64,000 nucleotides of DNA from NCBI RefSeq assembly GCF_010729305.1, contig NZ_AP022574.1:4154001-4218000 (forward strand). Direction: 5' to 3'. The translations under genes were made by a program, and so were the position numbers. Every line of letters begins with the position of its first letter. Positions within the stretch are counted from its first letter, which is position 1. The DNA is from Mycolicibacterium psychrotolerans. GTDB lineage: Bacteria > Actinomycetota > Actinomycetes > Mycobacteriales > Mycobacteriaceae. The notes under the pieces were generated by a model. It saw only the letters and a list, made by a program, of their open reading frames with translations, had not been told where the DNA came from and did no database searches. Shown here piece after piece: positions 8,304 to 17,303 of this stretch.

Positions 8304-11300
8304 TACGACAGCACGGTACGCACTCGCCGCAGATCGAGGATTCCCGGCGCGCCCACATCGGTGGATTGCCGGGCCTGCTTCTCCCTGAGCCCGGCCAGAT
8401 CCACCGCGCCAGGCGTGAATCCGGTGGCCTCGAACCGCCGCCCGCGCCGGGACTCGGCCTCGACCGCGTTCACCGGAGGCGTGTCGTAGGAGCGGCCGCC
8501 CGGGTGGGACACGTGGTAGGTGCACCCGCCGCGGGACACCCCAGCCGCGGTGTCGATCAGCTCGATGCGCAGCGGGCCGTCCACGGTGATCGTGGGATGC
8601 AACGCGCTGGGCGGTTGCCAGGCCCGGTAGCGCACACCGCCGACCTGGATGTCGGGGTTGTCGGTGGCCAGCAGTGGGACCGGGTGGCCGTTGACGGTCA
8701 CCAGGTAGCGCTGCCGGTCGGCGCCGATGAGCCGCACCTGCAGGCGTTCCACAGATGAGTCGACGTAGCGCGCGGTGCCTGTCACCGACGACTCCTCGCC
8801 CAGCACGTTCCACGGCTCGATGGCGCCGCGCAATTCGATCTCCACGCCGCCGAACACCGCGGTACCGATGCGGGGGAAGCGGAACTCGGTGAACGGGTCC
8901 AGCCAGCTGGTGTCGAACTCGATTCCGTACGCACGCAGATCGGCGGCGACCTCGGCGATGTCCTGGATGATGAAGTGCGGCAACAGATATCGGCCGTGCA
9001 GGTTGGCACCGTGACGGATCAGCGGGGCGCGCAGCGGCTTCTCCCAGAACCATGCCACCAGCGAGCGCACCAACAGCGATTGCACCATCGCCATCTGGTG
9101 GTGGGGAGGCATCTCGAAGCCGCGGAGTTCGAGCAGACCCAGCCGGCCGCGCGCGCTGTCGGGGCTGTAGAGCTTGTCGATGCAGAACTCGGCGCGGTGG
9201 GTGTTGCCGGTGATGTCGGTGAGCAGGTGGCGGAGCGCACGGTCGGCCAGCCACGCCTTGGGGCCGCCGGCCTGCGCCGACAGCCGGGCGATCTCGGCGA
9301 AGGCGATCTCCAGCTCGTACAGCGATTCGGGGCGGCCCTCGTCGACTCGCGGCGCCTGGGAGGTGGTGCCGATGAACCGCCCGGCGAACAGGTAGGACAG
9401 CGCCGGGTGCCGCTGCCAGTAGGTCAGCAGCGACACCAGGAGGTCGGGCCTGCGCAGCAGCGGCGAGTCGGCCGGGGTGAGACCGCCGAGGGTGATGTGG
9501 TTGCCCCCACCCGTCCCGCCGTGGGTGCCGTCGACGTCGAAGGACTCGGTGGACAGCCGCGCCAGCCGCGCCTCGGCGTACAGGGTCTGCAACTGGTCGC
9601 GCTGCTCGGCGAAGCTGGCCGACGGCGCGACGTTGACCTCGATGACGCCGGGGTCGGGCGTGATCGTCATCGTCTGCAGCCGCGGGTCGGCCGGCGGCCC
9701 GTAGCCCTCGATCACCACCGCGCAGCCGATCGCGGCGGCCGCCGCCTCGATGCGGTGCACGAGATCGACGAAGTGCTCCAACTCTTCGGTGGGCGGCAGG
9801 AACACGTAGAGCAGTCCGTCGCGGATCTCGGCGACCAGGGCCGTGATCGGCACGGAGTCGGCGTCGGTGACCTCCGCGGACTCGTCGGCATCGGGTTCGA
9901 GCGGGGGTCGGTCGTGGGTCGGGTCGGCGTCGAAGGACGGCGGGGGCGGTGCCCAGCTGATCGCATCGAGCGGCAACCGGAGCCCGGCGGGGGAATCGCC
10001 GCCCAGCAGCACGATCCGGCCGCGCCGCAGCGTCCAGTTGGCGCTGGCCCAGCCGGCGTCGTCGTCGCGCCGGTGCAGCGGCAGCACGAAGGCGGCCGGA
10101 TCGGTGACCGCCGCGTCGAGTCGGCTCAGCAGCGCCTCGCGTGCGGCAGCGCTGTCATCCGCCAGGTCGTCGGACTCGGCGACGGGGTGCCCCGCAGGCC
10201 GGCGTACCGCGGCGGCCAGCCGGCTGAGCGGGTCCTCGTAGGCCGGCCGGACCTGGGTGTGCGGCAGCGCCAGCCCGTCGGCGATCGCGGTGAGCAGTTG
10301 CGCAGGTGCGTCCGGGGCGATCGCGGGTGTTCCCGGGTGTTCGGGCCAGGGATCGGCCAGCAGTGCCGCGTCGTTCCACAGCGGCTGCCCATCGGCGCGC
10401 CACATCAGCGCAATCTGCCAGCGCGGCAACGGTTCTCCGGGATACCACTTGCCCTGGCCGCGCTGCACCAACCCCTGCGGCGCCCATACCTGCTTGAGCC
10501 GCGCCGCCAGCGCCGAGGCCCGCTGCCGCTTGTGCGGACCGTCGGCGTCGGTCAACCATTCGGGGTCGGTCTGGTTGTCGATGGAGACGAACGTCGGCTC
10601 GCCGCCGACGGTCAGCCGGACGTCGGCGCCGGCCAGGCGCTCGTCGACGCGGCGGCCGAGGGCGTCGATGGCCGCCCAGGTCGCGTCGGTGTACGGCAGC
10701 GTGACGCGCGGGTCCTCGTGCACCCGGGTGACGACGTTGCTGAATTCCAGTGTGGTCTCGCAGGGTTCGGTCGCGCCGGTGATCGGGGCCGCCGACGCGG
10801 GATGCGGCGTCGCCGACAGCGGGATGTGCCCTTCACCGGCGAACAGACCCGAGGTCGGGTCCAGCCCGATCCAGCCGGCGCCGGGTATGTACACCTCGGT
10901 CCATGCGTGCAGATCGGTGAAATCGGCGGCCGGCCCGGACGGTCCGTCGAGCGCCTCGACATCGGAGGTGAGCTGCACCAGGTAGCCGGACACGAACCGG
11001 GCCGCCAGGCCCATCTGGCGCAGGATCGACACGAGCAGCCATGCCGAGTCCCGGCAGGAGCCGATCCCGGTGCGCAGCGTGGTGTCCGGTGTCTGCACGC
11101 CGGCTTCGAGCCGGACGCTGTAGCCGACGTCGGCGTTGACCGCGCGGTTGAGCGCCACCAGGAAGTCGATCGTGCGGGTGCCGGTCGCCACCGAGAAGTT
11201 CTTCACCCAGGCTTCGGTGAGATCCCCGGGGCCTGCACCGTCGCCGTCCTCGTCGACCGGCCGCAGATACGGCTTGAGATCCTCGGCCAGCGCCCTCGGG

Positions 11301-11617
11301 TAGGCGAAGCCCACGTGCTCGGCGTAGTCCTCGATGAAGAAGTCGAACGGGTTGATCACCTTGAGGTCGGCGATCAGCCCGACGGTGATCGTCAGGCTGC
11401 GGGTGCGGGTGGGGAACACCAGCCGGGCCAGGAAGTTGCCGAACGCGTCCTGCTGCCAGTTGACGAAGTGGTCGTCGGGCTCGACCTTCAGCGAATAGGC
11501 CTCGATCGGTGTGCGCGAGTGGGGAGCTGGCCGCAGGCGCACGACATGCGGGAACACCTCGACGAGGCGGTCGAACGCATAGCTGGTGCGGTGCTCCAGG
11601 GCCACCTTGATACCCAT
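8303..11617 (-). CDS. Transglutaminase / DUF2126 putative amidoligase (Rv2566-like)
   Basis: A 1104-residue two-part enzyme. The N-terminal part (about 1-310) is a transglutaminase-like domain with Cys188 in GIGSCRDSAWL, His237 in DLHAWTEVY and Asp253 in GLDPTSG. The C-terminal part (about 320-1090) is DUF2126, described as a putative amidoligase with a glutamine-synthetase-like fold; GGTGGGNHITLGG, EFCIDKLYSPDS and RFPRIGTAVFGGVEIELRG are characteristic. It leads an operon with the ATP-grasp/alpha-E protein, a second transglutaminase and a metallopeptidase. MGIKVALEHRT at 11617 is the preferred start; an upstream GTG in the same frame is unlikely. Confidence 0.9.
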   Translation of the reverse strand: MGIKVALEHRTSYAFDRLVEVFPHVVRLRPAPHSRTPIEAYSLKVEPDDHFVNWQQDAFGNFLARLVFPTRTRSLTITVGLIADLKVINPFDFFIEDYAEHVGFAYPRALAEDLKPYLRPVDEDGDGAGPGDLTEAWVKNFSVATGTRTIDFLVALNRAVNADVGYSVRLEAGVQTPDTTLRTGIGSCRDSAWLLVSILRQMGLAARFVSGYLVQLTSDVEALDGPSGPAADFTDLHAWTEVYIPGAGWIGLDPTSGLFAGEGHIPLSATPHPASAAPITGATEPCETTLEFSNVVTRVHEDPRVTLPYTDATWAAIDALGRRVDERLAGADVRLTVGGEPTFVSIDNQTDPEWLTDADGPHKRQRASALAARLKQVWAPQGLVQRGQGKWYPGEPLPRWQIALMWRADGQPLWNDAALLADPWPEHPGTPAIAPDAPAQLLTAIADGLALPHTQVRPAYEDPLSRLAAAVRRPAGHPVAESDDLADDSAAAREALLSRLDAAVTDPAAFVLPLHRRDDDAGWASANWTLRRGRIVLLGGDSPAGLRLPLDAISWAPPPPSFDADPTHDRPPLEPDADESAEVTDADSVPITALVAEIRDGLLYVFLPPTEELEHFVDLVHRIEAAAAAIGCAVVIEGYGPPADPRLQTMTITPDPGVIEVNVAPSASFAEQRDQLQTLYAEARLARLSTESFDVDGTHGGTGGGNHITLGGLTPADSPLLRRPDLLVSLLTYWQRHPALSYLFAGRFIGTTSQAPRVDEGRPESLYELEIAFAEIARLSAQAGGPKAWLADRALRHLLTDITGNTHRAEFCIDKLYSPDSARGRLGLLELRGFEMPPHHQMAMVQSLLVRSLVAWFWEKPLRAPLIRHGANLHGRYLLPHFIIQDIAEVAADLRAYGIEFDTSWLDPFTEFRFPRIGTAVFGGVEIELRGAIEPWNVLGEESSVTGTARYVDSSVERLQVRLIGADRQRYLVTVNGHPVPLLATDNPDIQVGGVRYRAWQPPSALHPTITVDGPLRIELIDTAAGVSRGGCTYHVSHPGGRSYDTPPVNAVEAESRRGRRFEATGFTPGAVDLAGLREKQARQSTDVGAPGILDLRRVRTVLS

Positions 11618-11660
11618 AGCGCTTGATCCCACCACAACGGGTGCCGCGGTGCAGATCGCG

Positions 11661-12590
11661 TCAGGTCTGTGCGCGCCGCGGTATGACGTTGCCGCGTGGG
11701 CGCAGCACCAGCACCAGGACGCCCGCGACGACGATGCCGACGAGATTCACCGCAAGCTGGGTTGCGGAACGGGCCGCCACGCCCCAGTCGCCGAGCACGC
11801 CCGCGACGGCGGTGAAGCCGGCAGCGGGCACCGTCGTCACCGAGATGAAGACCCCGACCAGCGCCGCCGACTTCGCCGACACCAGCGACAGCATGCCGGC
11901 GGCACCGGCCAGCAGCGCCACGACGAACGAGATCGGCCCCACCTGGAAGATGAAGTCGACGTCTTTGACGTTGCGGACGAAGTCGAGGTCCACCCAGCCC
12001 ACGGCGTGCGCGGCCAGCGTCAGCCCGGCCGTGATGCCCATCGCGATCGGGAACCCGGCCAGCAGCGCGATCGCGGCCCGGCGCGCGAGTTCCCCGCGCC
12101 GCTGCACGATCGCCACCGACACCGCCGCCAGCGGTCCGAACTCGGGACCGAGCACCATGGCGCCCACCACGGTGACCGTCGAGTCGGTGACCGCGCCGAT
12201 CGCGGCGAGCAGGCACGCCAGGGTGAGGAACAGCAGGAAGGTCACCGACAGGGTCGACTCCTCACGCGTGCGGGCGATCAGTTCGTCCCACACCACCGCG
12301 TCGGCGGGGTCACCTTCCGCGTCGTCCTCGGCTGCATGCGCCCGGGTGGACAGCACCGTGTCCAGCACGGTCAGCAGGATCGCGCCGCGATGCTGGGCAT
12401 CGATGGCCTTCAGCTTCTTGATGACGTCGTTGGCGCATTCGCGGGCGATGATCGCCGAGATCTCGTCGCCGGGCGGGTCCACGGCCGCTCCGGCATGGAG
12501 CACGATGTGGGCCACCCCGACCTCGCGACGGAGCACGTCGAGGACGTCGTCTCGCATGTCCCCCGGCACGATGACGCGCAACTCCAGCAC
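11661..12590 (-). CDS. DUF389 family integral membrane protein
   Basis: A 309-residue protein of the DUF389 family (uncharacterised hydrophobic proteins). The first 110 residues are soluble, with an N-terminal strand-rich module (LELRVIVPGDMRDDVLDVLR). About six hydrophobic segments follow between 125 and 300, including TLSVTFLLFLTLACLLAAIG, VVGAMVLGPEFGPLAAVSVA and LAGAAGMLSLVSAKSAALVG. Transport or sensing has been suggested for relatives, but nothing is established. The start is the GTG at 12590. It lies 43 bp upstream of the transglutaminase operon on the same strand and diverges from the DeoR operon. Confidence 0.85.
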   Translation of the reverse strand: MLELRVIVPGDMRDDVLDVLRREVGVAHIVLHAGAAVDPPGDEISAIIARECANDVIKKLKAIDAQHRGAILLTVLDTVLSTRAHAAEDDAEGDPADAVVWDELIARTREESTLSVTFLLFLTLACLLAAIGAVTDSTVTVVGAMVLGPEFGPLAAVSVAIVQRRGELARRAAIALLAGFPIAMGITAGLTLAAHAVGWVDLDFVRNVKDVDFIFQVGPISFVVALLAGAAGMLSLVSAKSAALVGVFISVTTVPAAGFTAVAGVLGDWGVAARSATQLAVNLVGIVVAGVLVLVLRPRGNVIPRRAQT

Positions 12591-12670
12591 CGGCGCCAGT
12601 TAACCGTGTCCGGAACCCAATGAGAACAATCGGCCGGGAAATGTGGGCACTCCACACCAACCTGTTATAG

Positions 12671-12732
12671 ATTCACACCACGGCGAGCGGCGGCAGGCCG
12701 AAGCCGCACGATCAGGAGACATGTCTGTGAAT
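12671..12732 (+). promoter_or_regulatory. Candidate DeoR operator (7-bp inverted repeat) at the sugar operon
   Basis: ATTCACA (12671-12677) and TGTGAAT (12726-12732) are exact reverse complements, 48 bp apart, immediately before the regulator gene. A TATAGA hexamer at 12666-12671 could be a -10 box, but no good -35 partner is visible. The second arm lies 26 bp before the deoR start. Looping between two half-sites by a multimeric DeoR protein is plausible but inferred. Confidence 0.35.
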
Positions 12733-12758
12733 TTTCAACAGAAGGAGTGTCGACCGTC

Positions 12759-13565
12759 GTGGATGTGAGGACGCGTCGCGATCGCATCGAACACCGGGCC
12801 CGGGCCGCGCGCGAGATCAACTACGCACAGCTGGCCGCCGAGTTCGACGTGTCCGAGATGACGATCCGGCGGGATGTCGAAGCCCTCGAGGCGCTCGGTG
12901 TGGTCCGCCGCGTCGTCGGCGGGGCGATCGCCCTGCAGGGCAAGGACACCGAGCCGGCCTTCGCCACCCGGATGGCCGACGCCGCCCAGGAGAAGATCCA
13001 CATCGCCGATGTCGTCGCCGACCTCATCGGCGTCAACGAGACGCTGATACTCGACTCGGGCAGCACCGCACTGGCCGTGGCGAACTCGCTCAAGGGTCGC
13101 GGGCTGGGTTTGACCGTTGTGACGCCTAGTGTGCTGGCCGCGCTGGCACTGGTCGACGAGCCCGACACCACCGTCGTGCTGACCGGCGGGGAACTGCGCT
13201 CCGGCGAGCTGAGCCTGATCGGGCCGGGCGCCGAGGACACCCTGGCCAATTTCAACTGCGACACCTATGTCATGGGCGTTGCGGGCATCGACGGCGAACG
13301 CGGCATCTCCGACTACCACCAGGCCGAGAGCCGGGTGAAGCGTGCCGCCAGCCGCCGCGCCGACCGGGTGATCGTCGCCGCCGACAAATCCAAGCTCGGC
13401 CGCGTGACCTTCGTCAGCATCGCGGCGCTGGCCGAGATCCAGGTCATCGTCAGCGACGGCGCACCCGACCATCCCACGCTGACGGCCGCGCGCAACGCCG
13501 GCGTCGAGGTCGTCTGCGTTGCCGCACAGGGCGATTCACCGGTCGAGGTGGCGAGGGCCCGATGA
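12759..13565 (+). CDS. DeoR/GlpR-family transcriptional regulator of the sugar operon
   Basis: A 268-residue DeoR-type regulator. The N-terminal winged HTH (about 5-57) contains INYAQLAAEFDVSEMTIRRD, and the C-terminal DeoRC sugar-phosphate sensor domain contains LILDSGSTALAVANSL and ADKSKLGRVTFVSIA. The GTG at 12759 is chosen because AAGGAG (12742-12747) lies 11 nt upstream; an earlier GTG at 12747 overlaps that site and is less likely. Its stop overlaps the kinase start (ATGA), so it is the first gene of the operon. It probably represses the operon until a phosphorylated sugar, perhaps the kinase product, binds. Confidence 0.88.
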   Translation: MDVRTRRDRIEHRARAAREINYAQLAAEFDVSEMTIRRDVEALEALGVVRRVVGGAIALQGKDTEPAFATRMADAAQEKIHIADVVADLIGVNETLILDSGSTALAVANSLKGRGLGLTVVTPSVLAALALVDEPDTTVVLTGGELRSGELSLIGPGAEDTLANFNCDTYVMGVAGIDGERGISDYHQAESRVKRAASRRADRVIVAADKSKLGRVTFVSIAALAEIQVIVSDGAPDHPTLTAARNAGVEVVCVAAQGDSPVEVARAR

Positions 13566-15043
13566 CCCGGTACACCGTCGGCATCGACATCGGCACCACG
13601 GGCACCAAGACCGTGCTGATGGACGTCGACACCGGGATCGTCGCGACCGCGACGCGCGAGACGGCACTGCACTCCTCCGCCCCCGGCTTCGCCGAGGCCG
13701 ACACCGACCAGTGGTACCGCAACGTGATCGAGTCGATCCGCGAGGTGCTCGCCGCCGGCGGCACGCCGCCCGAGCAGGTGGGTGCGGTGGCGACCTCGGG
13801 CATGGTGCCTGCCGTCATCCCCGTCGACGGGACGGGACGACCGCTGCGCCGCGCCATCCTCCAGAACGACGCCCGCGCGCACCGCGAGGTCACCGAGCTC
13901 GCCGCGGCGCTGACCGACACCGACCTGGTGCAGCTGACCGGTTCGGCTCTGACCCAGCAGTCGGTGGCACCGACCACCGTGTGGCTGCGGAAAAACGAAC
14001 CCGACGTCTACGCCGGCACGGCGCACTGGCTCGGCTCCTACGACTGGGTGCTCTGCGCACTGGGCGCCCCGGTGCACGTCGAACAGAACTGGGCACTGGA
14101 GTCAGGCCTGTTCGGCATCTGCGGCCAGACCGCCGACGCCGTCCTGCGCGCCGCCGCACTCGACCCCGCGACGCTGCCGCCGGTCCGCCGTCCGGGCACC
14201 CAGGTCGGCGAACTGAGCCGCGCCGCCGCCGAAGCCACCGGCCTGCCGGCGGGCACCGCGCTGGTGGTCGGCGGCGCCGACCACGTGCTCTCGGCGTTCG
14301 CCGCCGGGGTGAACGGTCCCGGCGACGCACTGGTCAAACTCGGTGGCGCAGGCGACATCCTGGTCGCCAGCGATGTCCCGGTCGTCGACGCGCGGCTCTA
14401 CCTCGACGCGCATCCGGTGCCCGGCCATTGGCTGCCCAACGGCTGCATGGCCACCAGCGGGAGCCTGATCCGCTGGTTCCAGGCACTCGTCGGCGGCGCG
14501 GCGCTGACCGACCTCGACGAGGAGGCGGCGGCCCGGCCCCCCGCCGAAATCCTCTGTCTGCCCTACTTCCTCGGTGAGAAGAGCCCGTTGCACGACCCCG
14601 ACCTGCGCGGCGTGTTCGCCGGAATGCATCTCGGCCACACCCGGGCCGACATGTACCGGGCGGTGCTCGAGGCCATCGCATTCGGATTCCGCCACCACGT
14701 CGACGTGTTCGCCGACATCGGGATCCCGCTGCGCCGGGTGATGATCACCAACGGCGGATCGACATCGACTCTGTGGAAACAGATCCACGCCGACGTGCTC
14801 GGCATGGAGATGCGCCCGGTACGGGGACACCCGGGGGCTTCGCTCGGCGCGGCGGTGATCGCCGCGGTCGGTGTCGGCGCCCTCGACGACTTCTCGGACG
14901 CGGCGCGCTTCATCACCCTCGACGAGCCCTACGCCCCCGATCCCGCGCGACGCGCGGCGTACGACTCGGCGTACGCGACGTGGCTCGACCTCGGCGCCGC
15001 GATGACCCCCATATCCCACGCCATCGCCCGCAACACCCGATGA
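13562..15043 (+). CDS. FGGY-family carbohydrate kinase (xylulokinase-like)
   Basis: A 493-residue sugar kinase of the FGGY family. It shows the N-terminal phosphate-1 motif GIDIGTTGTKTVLMD, DTDQWY, and C-terminal nucleotide-binding segments GGADHVLSAFAAG, ITNGGSTSTLWKQIHADVLG and GHPGASLGAAVIA. FGGY kinases phosphorylate ketoses or polyols (xylulose, ribulose, erythrulose, glycerol). The sequence cannot settle which, although the neighbouring SDR dehydrogenase fits oxidation of a polyol to a ketose before phosphorylation. It is coupled to deoR by ATGA and followed after 16 bp by the binding-protein gene, whose Shine-Dalgarno AAAGGAAC overlaps the kinase stop. Confidence 0.88.
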   Translation: MTRYTVGIDIGTTGTKTVLMDVDTGIVATATRETALHSSAPGFAEADTDQWYRNVIESIREVLAAGGTPPEQVGAVATSGMVPAVIPVDGTGRPLRRAILQNDARAHREVTELAAALTDTDLVQLTGSALTQQSVAPTTVWLRKNEPDVYAGTAHWLGSYDWVLCALGAPVHVEQNWALESGLFGICGQTADAVLRAAALDPATLPPVRRPGTQVGELSRAAAEATGLPAGTALVVGGADHVLSAFAAGVNGPGDALVKLGGAGDILVASDVPVVDARLYLDAHPVPGHWLPNGCMATSGSLIRWFQALVGGAALTDLDEEAAARPPAEILCLPYFLGEKSPLHDPDLRGVFAGMHLGHTRADMYRAVLEAIAFGFRHHVDVFADIGIPLRRVMITNGGSTSTLWKQIHADVLGMEMRPVRGHPGASLGAAVIAAVGVGALDDFSDAARFITLDEPYAPDPARRAAYDSAYATWLDLGAAMTPISHAIARNTR

Positions 15044-15059
15044 AAGGAACAGTGCAGCA

Positions 15060-16385
15060 ATGAGATTCAGCCAAATTCCCACCCCCCGGCGGAGTGGCAG
15101 GATCGCCCACTCCGTCGTCCTGGCATTGGTGGCCGTCATCGCGATGGTGCTGTCGGGCTGTGCCGGCAGCGGTGGACCCGAACAGACCCAGGCCACCGGC
15201 ACCGGCGAGGTCTCCAAGGACACCTCGGGCACGGTGCGCATCCTGATGGAGAACGTGCCCGACACCGACATCGTCAAGTCGATGGTGGCCGACTTCAACA
15301 AGAGTTACCCCGACGTCGAGGTCAGCATCGAATCGCTGACCTACGACCAGATGCGCGACAAGCTGGTGTCCTCGTTCCAGTCGTCGTCACCGAACTACGA
15401 CCTGATCGTCGTCGACAACCCGTGGATGGTCGACTTCGCCAACGCGAAGTTCCTGCAGCCGCTCGACGCGCGCATCGACAGCACGCCGGACTACGACGCC
15501 GCTGACTTCTTCAAACCCCTGACCGACATCACCACCGTCGACGGGGTGCGCTACGGCGTGCCGTTCTACAACTACGCGCTCGGATACCTGTACAACACCG
15601 ACGATCTGACCGCCGCCAACCAGAAGGTGCCCACCACGCTCGACGAACTGGTCGCCACCAGCAAGGCCCTCAAGACCCTCGAGCGCGCCGGCATCGCGAT
15701 GCAGCCCCAGCGCGGCTACAAGATCTTCGAGGAGTGGGGCAACTGGCTCTTCGCCGCAGGCGGGTCGATCTACGACGCCGACGGCAAGGTCACGCTGAAC
15801 ACCCCGGAGGCCAAGCGGGCGCTGGAGGCCTACATCGACACCTACCGCACCGCCGCGCCGGCCAACAGCCTGAACTGGAGCATGGACGAGGCGCAGCGCT
15901 CCGTGTCGGCCAACCAGTCGGCATCGATGATCAACTACAACTGGCAGCTGCCCGCGCTCAACGAGCCCGGATCCGGTCCTGCCGCAGGCAAGATCAAGCT
16001 CGCTCCCATCCCCGGCGGCAAGCAGGTCCTGGGTTCGTGGAGCTGGGCGATCCCGGCCAACTCCGCGACCTCCGACGCCGCCTGGGCGTTCGCCTCGTGG
16101 ATCACCGCAAAGCCCAACGACGTCGCCCGCGTCGAGAAGGGCGGCGCAGCCATCCGCAAGAGCACGCTGCAGGATCCGGCCGTGCTGCAAGGGAAGTTCG
16201 GCGCCGAGTACTACAAGACGGTCGAGCAGCTACTGGCCAACTCGGCTCCGCTGAGCCAGGGCCCCAGCGGCGAGGAGATGATCCAGGCCGTCGGCACCGA
16301 ACTCAACGAAGCGGTGGCCGGCACCAAGAGCGTCGACGACGCGCTCGCCGCCGCACAGGCGGAAGCCGAGAAGATCCAGGGCTAG
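15060..16385 (+). CDS. Sugar ABC transporter substrate-binding lipoprotein
   Basis: A 441-residue extracellular solute-binding protein of the carbohydrate (CUT1-type, MalE/UgpB-like) family. It has an Arg-rich N-terminus, a hydrophobic stretch and a lipobox ending in LSGC, so Cys34 would be lipidated and the protein anchored on the outer face of the membrane. The mature part starts with a Ser/Gly/Thr-rich linker and then MENVPDTDIVKSMVADFNK, with KAPNDVA-like C-terminal helices (WITAKPNDVARVEKGG). It delivers the sugar or polyol to the two permeases that follow. The ligand cannot be told from sequence alone. Confidence 0.92.
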   Translation: MRFSQIPTPRRSGRIAHSVVLALVAVIAMVLSGCAGSGGPEQTQATGTGEVSKDTSGTVRILMENVPDTDIVKSMVADFNKSYPDVEVSIESLTYDQMRDKLVSSFQSSSPNYDLIVVDNPWMVDFANAKFLQPLDARIDSTPDYDAADFFKPLTDITTVDGVRYGVPFYNYALGYLYNTDDLTAANQKVPTTLDELVATSKALKTLERAGIAMQPQRGYKIFEEWGNWLFAAGGSIYDADGKVTLNTPEAKRALEAYIDTYRTAAPANSLNWSMDEAQRSVSANQSASMINYNWQLPALNEPGSGPAAGKIKLAPIPGGKQVLGSWSWAIPANSATSDAAWAFASWITAKPNDVARVEKGGAAIRKSTLQDPAVLQGKFGAEYYKTVEQLLANSAPLSQGPSGEEMIQAVGTELNEAVAGTKSVDDALAAAQAEAEKIQG

Positions 16386-16439
16386 CCGCCCACCCGAGAA
16401 CCGGAAGCCGACCACCCCACGAAAGGAGCGTAGACCGCC

Positions 16440-17303
16440 ATGAAATTCCAACATGGCATGGTCGCCCCCCTCGTCGCCCTTTTCGTCGGGGTGGTCGGTT
16501 TCCCTCTCGGTTATGCCGCCTACCTGAGCATCACCGACTACAAGCTGACCGACCGCGGGGCACCGTCGGTCGTCGGCGCCGACAACTACGTCGCGACGTT
16601 CGGCGACGCCGCGTTCTGGCACGCGTTCGGCACCACCGCGGTGTTCGTCGCCGTGGCGGTCGGCTTCGAGCTGATCATCGGGTTGACGATCGCGCTTGCG
16701 CTGCAGAAGCAACGCTGGGCGCGGGATCTGACACGGTCGATGTTGCTGGCGCCGATGTTCATCACCCCGATCGCGGTCGGTCTGACGTTCCGCTTCCTGC
16801 TCAACGATCAGCTCGGCGCGATCCCGGAGATGCTGCGCGCCATCGGCATCGACTACGACTTCTTCGGGCCCGGCCGGGCCCTGTTCACCATCGCGTTCAT
16901 CGACGTGTGGCAGTGGACCCCGTTCATGGTGCTGTTGCTGCTCGCCGGCCTGGAATCGATTCCGCGCGAACCGCTCGACGCGGCGCGGGTGGACGGCGCC
17001 GGCGGACTGTACGTGCTGCGCCGGATCACGCTGCCGCTGCTGGCACCGGTGCTGGTGGTCGCGATCCTGCTGCGCTGCCTGGACGCGATGAAGGTGTTCG
17101 AGTACGTCTTCGCGACGACGCGCGGCGGGCCGGGCACCGAAACCGAGACGCTGCAGTACTTCATCTACCAGACCGGGATCCAGTTCTTCCGCCTCGGCTC
17201 GGCATCGTCCATGGCGTTCGTGGTCCTGGTCATCGTGCTGGCCGTCATCGTGTTCGCGTTCCGCCGGTTGGAACAGGACCGCGAGAGAGAACACGTGCGA
17301 TGA
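16440..17303 (+). CDS. Carbohydrate ABC transporter permease (MalF/UgpA-like)
   Basis: A 287-residue inner-membrane permease with about six hydrophobic segments. The EAA-type loop that contacts the ATPase is seen as EPLDAARVDGAGGLYVLRRI near residue 180-200. It is preceded by a 54-bp gap with a strong GAAAGGAG ribosome-binding site. Its stop overlaps the next permease start (ATGA), giving balanced synthesis of the two subunits. It forms the translocation channel with the second permease. Confidence 0.92.
   Translation: MKFQHGMVAPLVALFVGVVGFPLGYAAYLSITDYKLTDRGAPSVVGADNYVATFGDAAFWHAFGTTAVFVAVAVGFELIIGLTIALALQKQRWARDLTRSMLLAPMFITPIAVGLTFRFLLNDQLGAIPEMLRAIGIDYDFFGPGRALFTIAFIDVWQWTPFMVLLLLAGLESIPREPLDAARVDGAGGLYVLRRITLPLLAPVLVVAILLRCLDAMKVFEYVFATTRGGPGTETETLQYFIYQTGIQFFRLGSASSMAFVVLVIVLAVIVFAFRRLEQDREREHVR

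Noticed and set aside
5698..9254. Reading the ATP-grasp/alpha-E gene as a 1196-residue protein starting at 9254
   Set aside because: Everything before MALPTGFTSQAD lies in another frame of the transglutaminase-amidoligase gene and has no domain character; the TAATG junction at 8303 fits a coupled start.
8975..11626. Long open frame (over 880 codons) on the plus strand
   Set aside because: It is antisense to the transglutaminase-amidoligase gene, its translation is Arg/Gly/Gln/Val-rich with no recognisable domain, and the minus-strand gene has clear catalytic motifs. Such shadows are common in high-GC DNA.
15734..17299. Open frame upstream of the second permease, in the same frame
   Set aside because: Translation of this stretch is Arg-rich and unrelated to permeases, and it overlaps the binding-protein and first-permease genes; the ATG at 17300 is the true start.
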